From Harmothoe impar (taxonomy: Eukaryota; Annelida; Polychaeta; Phyllodocida; Polynoidae), in NCBI GenBank assembly GCA_947462335.1, contig OX381704.1, positions 42,102,942 through 42,166,941 on the forward strand: a stretch of DNA of 64,000 nucleotides, written 5' to 3'. The translations under genes and the position numbers were made by a program. The first letter of the stretch is position 1; every line of letters starts with the position of its first letter. Below, piece by piece: positions 62,203 to 64,000 of the stretch. The notes under the pieces were generated by a model. It did not search any database. It was not told where the DNA came from and was given only the letters and a program-made list of their open reading frames with translations.

Positions 62203-62553
62203 GTATTCTGCCGGGTGGGGTGAAGCTGAGCGACCTCGGGGGCTTCCCAGGTGGGAAGGCCGGCTCCCTTACCCCTCAGGGGGCGGGCCGGTCCAATGAC
62301 ATCGACTGCGGCATGGAACCAGACGCAGGCCCTTGCAACAACAAGAAGACTATGTTCTTCTACGAGCAGCAGTCGGGGCGCTGCTTTACCTTCGAGTACG
62401 GAGGCTGCATGGGGAACCCTAATAAGTATAGGACTGAGAAGGAATGCCTAGCACGCTGCAAGCCGCGCCGGAAGGCAGCAGGTAGGGGTAGCCGCACCTT
62501 CAACTCTGTAGTAGTGTTGACTGTAAACGGAGAAGAGATCAGCAGGGACACAG
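62203..62553 (+). CDS. Secreted Kunitz protein: first Kunitz-domain exon
   Basis: The exon follows acceptor CCATGTGCCCAG in phase 1 and reads ILPGGVKLSDLGGFPGG before the domain. Kunitz domain 1 is at 62307-62459 with six cysteines spaced 8-15-7-12-3, identical to BPTI, including FFYEQQSGRC and FEYGGC. The P1 position after the second Cys is Asn, not Lys or Arg, so trypsin inhibition is unlikely. Two donors are possible, both phase 1: after 62481 or after 62553, differing by 24 residues (TFNSVVVLTVNGEEISRDT). The short form ends near CKPRRKAA. Confidence 0.92.
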
Positions 62554-62894
62554 GTAGGGGAAGTCAATGATCTGTAGATAGGAGGATAGTATAATCTGCA
62601 ATCGCCATTGCAAACATTAATAGACTGACTTGAAGCAACTGCAGAGAAGAACTGGTGGAGTTGTCCATCTTTTCTTGATTTAAAGATTAGAAATTGTAAA
62701 TGCTGAGACATTTCTTTGTGCTGTGAGGTCAGCCAGACTGAGATGTCCATAGCATTGCATTGCCCCTGGTTCCTACTGCTAGAATATGCCAAGGGGTTCC
62801 ATGGACGTATAGTGAATATATGAATGCAGATAGTAACAATATCTAGGAAAGAAATGAATCCTGACGCCCCATTCATTTCTTTCAATTCTTGTAG

Positions 62895-62946
62895 GCGACC
62901 TTTATTATGATGTGGATTGCACATGTGCTTGTGTAAAACAAAGATA
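62895..62946 (+). CDS. Candidate alternative terminal exon of the Kunitz gene
   Basis: The acceptor TTTCTTTCAATTCTTGTAG is strong. In the phase set by the preceding exon it reads GDLYYDVDCTCACVKQR then TAG. This would end the protein after one Kunitz domain with a short tail of three cysteines. No polyadenylation hexamer was seen close by, so the call is weak. Confidence 0.28.
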
Positions 62947-63560
62947 GTTGTACATAGTTGTCCAGGTCTGCTAATTGCATGTATCTATATCATGTTTATG
63001 TCTACATATCTATTTGCTATTGATCCTATACTTGCTTGCTATACCTACACAGCTTAAAACTGTCTCTGCATGTAGCTTCACTGTTTGCTTCTCATTAACA
63101 CATTGGCTATAGTACCTAGAACAGTTAGAAATAATTTACATGACGCTTGCACTGATACCAATTATTTCCAGTGAACCTGAAGTTCTTACCCTGGTATTTG
63201 AAAGAGGAGACCTCATAATGCGTCGATTTTAAACAGATCCATAATATTATGTTAATTTTGAAAGAAAATAATTATATACCTAAGTTAAGTGTTTTAGTAT
63301 ATATTATAGTGAACACACGTAGACTGCCATCTAAGCACAAAGCTCCAACTCAGTGTTATAGAAAATGGGGGGTTTCCGAGTTGAACATTGAACAAAGGAG
63401 ATCAAGGCAAGCCCATCAGAGAAGTATCTCATACCACAAGATACGTGCTACATGTATATTAATACACCTGTTAAAGTGCCGTCTTACGGTCCCTCTCTGC
63501 CGTGTAGTCAGAGAACCATTACCTATGCCGACATAACTCTGGTGGGTGTTGGTGATTCAG

Positions 63561-63743
63561 AGTCCACCCAGGACCCCTGCAGGCTGCCTGCTGAAGCGGG
63601 CCCTTGCCGCAGGCAGTTGGAGAGGTTCTTTTACAACGCCCAGACCGAGCGCTGTGAGGGCTTCATGTATGGAGGATGTGGAGGCAACAAGAACCACTTC
63701 AGGGACATGGCTAGCTGTATTGATGCCTGTGACCGGGCAGGAG
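63561..63743 (+). CDS. Secreted Kunitz protein: second Kunitz-domain exon
   Basis: A phase 1-1 exon of 183 nt, from acceptor GTTGGTGATTCAG to donor GGAG|GTGAGC, the symmetric form usual for shuffled extracellular domains. Kunitz domain 2 is at 63578-63730 with cysteine spacing 8-15-7-12-3, LERFFYNAQTERC and MYGGCGGNKNHF. P1 is Arg followed by Arg, consistent with inhibition of trypsin-like proteases. The acceptor has a poor pyrimidine tract. An upstream AG at 63507 has a better tract but the wrong phase for the preceding exon. The donor implies more exons beyond the right edge. Confidence 0.9.
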
Positions 63744-64000
63744 GTGAGCCACACTGAGAAATGGCGGTTAGACAAGGCTAACCTGTGTTAGCCAAATCGA
63801 CTCAAATAGCAAAATTAGTAGATTGCCAACCATGGCGTCTACCCGTCATATGATGCTGCTTTTGTACTCTAGGTGACAGGCTGGTTTGTAAGAATATTTT
63901 CCTGGAAGGTGTATGTTCTAAAAGTGTCTATACATGTCGAAAAAACACGCAATTTTCATACTTAGTACATATTTGATGATTTAACAATTTAAAGTATTGT
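63744..64000 (+). other. Start of the next Kunitz-gene intron
   Basis: Begins GTGAGC. No further exon is visible before the window ends, so the gene is incomplete on the right. Confidence 0.6.

Noticed and set aside
62448..62924. 158-codon minus-strand open frame at the Kunitz gene
   Set aside because: It overlaps the antisense of the Kunitz exon and intron and shows no motif; the plus-strand exons are secure.

Overview
This is animal nuclear DNA from an invertebrate-type genome. Genes are intron-rich and sparse, splice sites follow the GT-AG rule, and much of the sequence is minisatellite, short inverted-repeat transposon or AT-rich spacer. Two families are clear. The first is a single Ena/VASP (Enabled) actin regulator. 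The second is the 5' part of a secreted Kunitz-domain protein. One Ena/VASP-type gene with a glutamine-rich centre fits a lophotrochozoan or an invertebrate deuterostome, but I cannot place the species.

Layout. 1-4.3 kb: spacer. 4.3-7.5 kb: a probable unrecognised minus-strand gene (a last exon and one upstream exon whose phases match), interleaved with a GC-rich repeat block and a candidate first exon for Enabled at 6714. 8-10.1 kb: a decayed coding remnant and a pogo-like non-autonomous transposon carrying a smaller insertion. 10963-44860: the Enabled gene on the plus strand. EVH1 exons lie at 11.0 and 13.2 kb, a linker exon at 14.3 kb, then a 24.7 kb intron. After it come a phospho-site exon (39.25 kb), a large polyQ/polyproline exon (40.5 kb), G- and F-actin-binding exons (41.4 and 41.9 kb), a possible 12-nt microexon (42.4 kb) and the tetramerising coiled coil (44.3-44.86 kb). 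Splice phases agree at every junction. The assembled protein is 521 residues if the 6714 start is right.

44.9-58 kb: Enabled 3' flank and spacer. It holds a 20-bp hairpin minisatellite, five AGGTCA half-sites spaced exactly 15 bp apart, a TATA promoter at 47.7 kb, a diverged satellite at 52 kb, a TIR element with three 261-bp internal repeats at 53.7 kb, and a nested TTAA-type insertion at 55.6-56.4 kb. 58.4-63.7 kb: a candidate 5' exon, then the signal-peptide exon and two Kunitz exons of a gene that probably runs off the right edge.

Functional picture. Enabled would bind proline-rich ligands through EVH1, recruit profilin-actin through the polyproline stretch, pass actin to barbed ends through the GAB/FAB segments and tetramerise through the C-terminal coil. 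The most unusual signals are a nonamer, GAGCAGCTC/GAGCTGCTC, present about 30 times between 3.3 and 39.9 kb and absent elsewhere, and a TATA-associated alternative first exon inside the giant intron, in the right phase to make an EVH1-less Enabled isoform.
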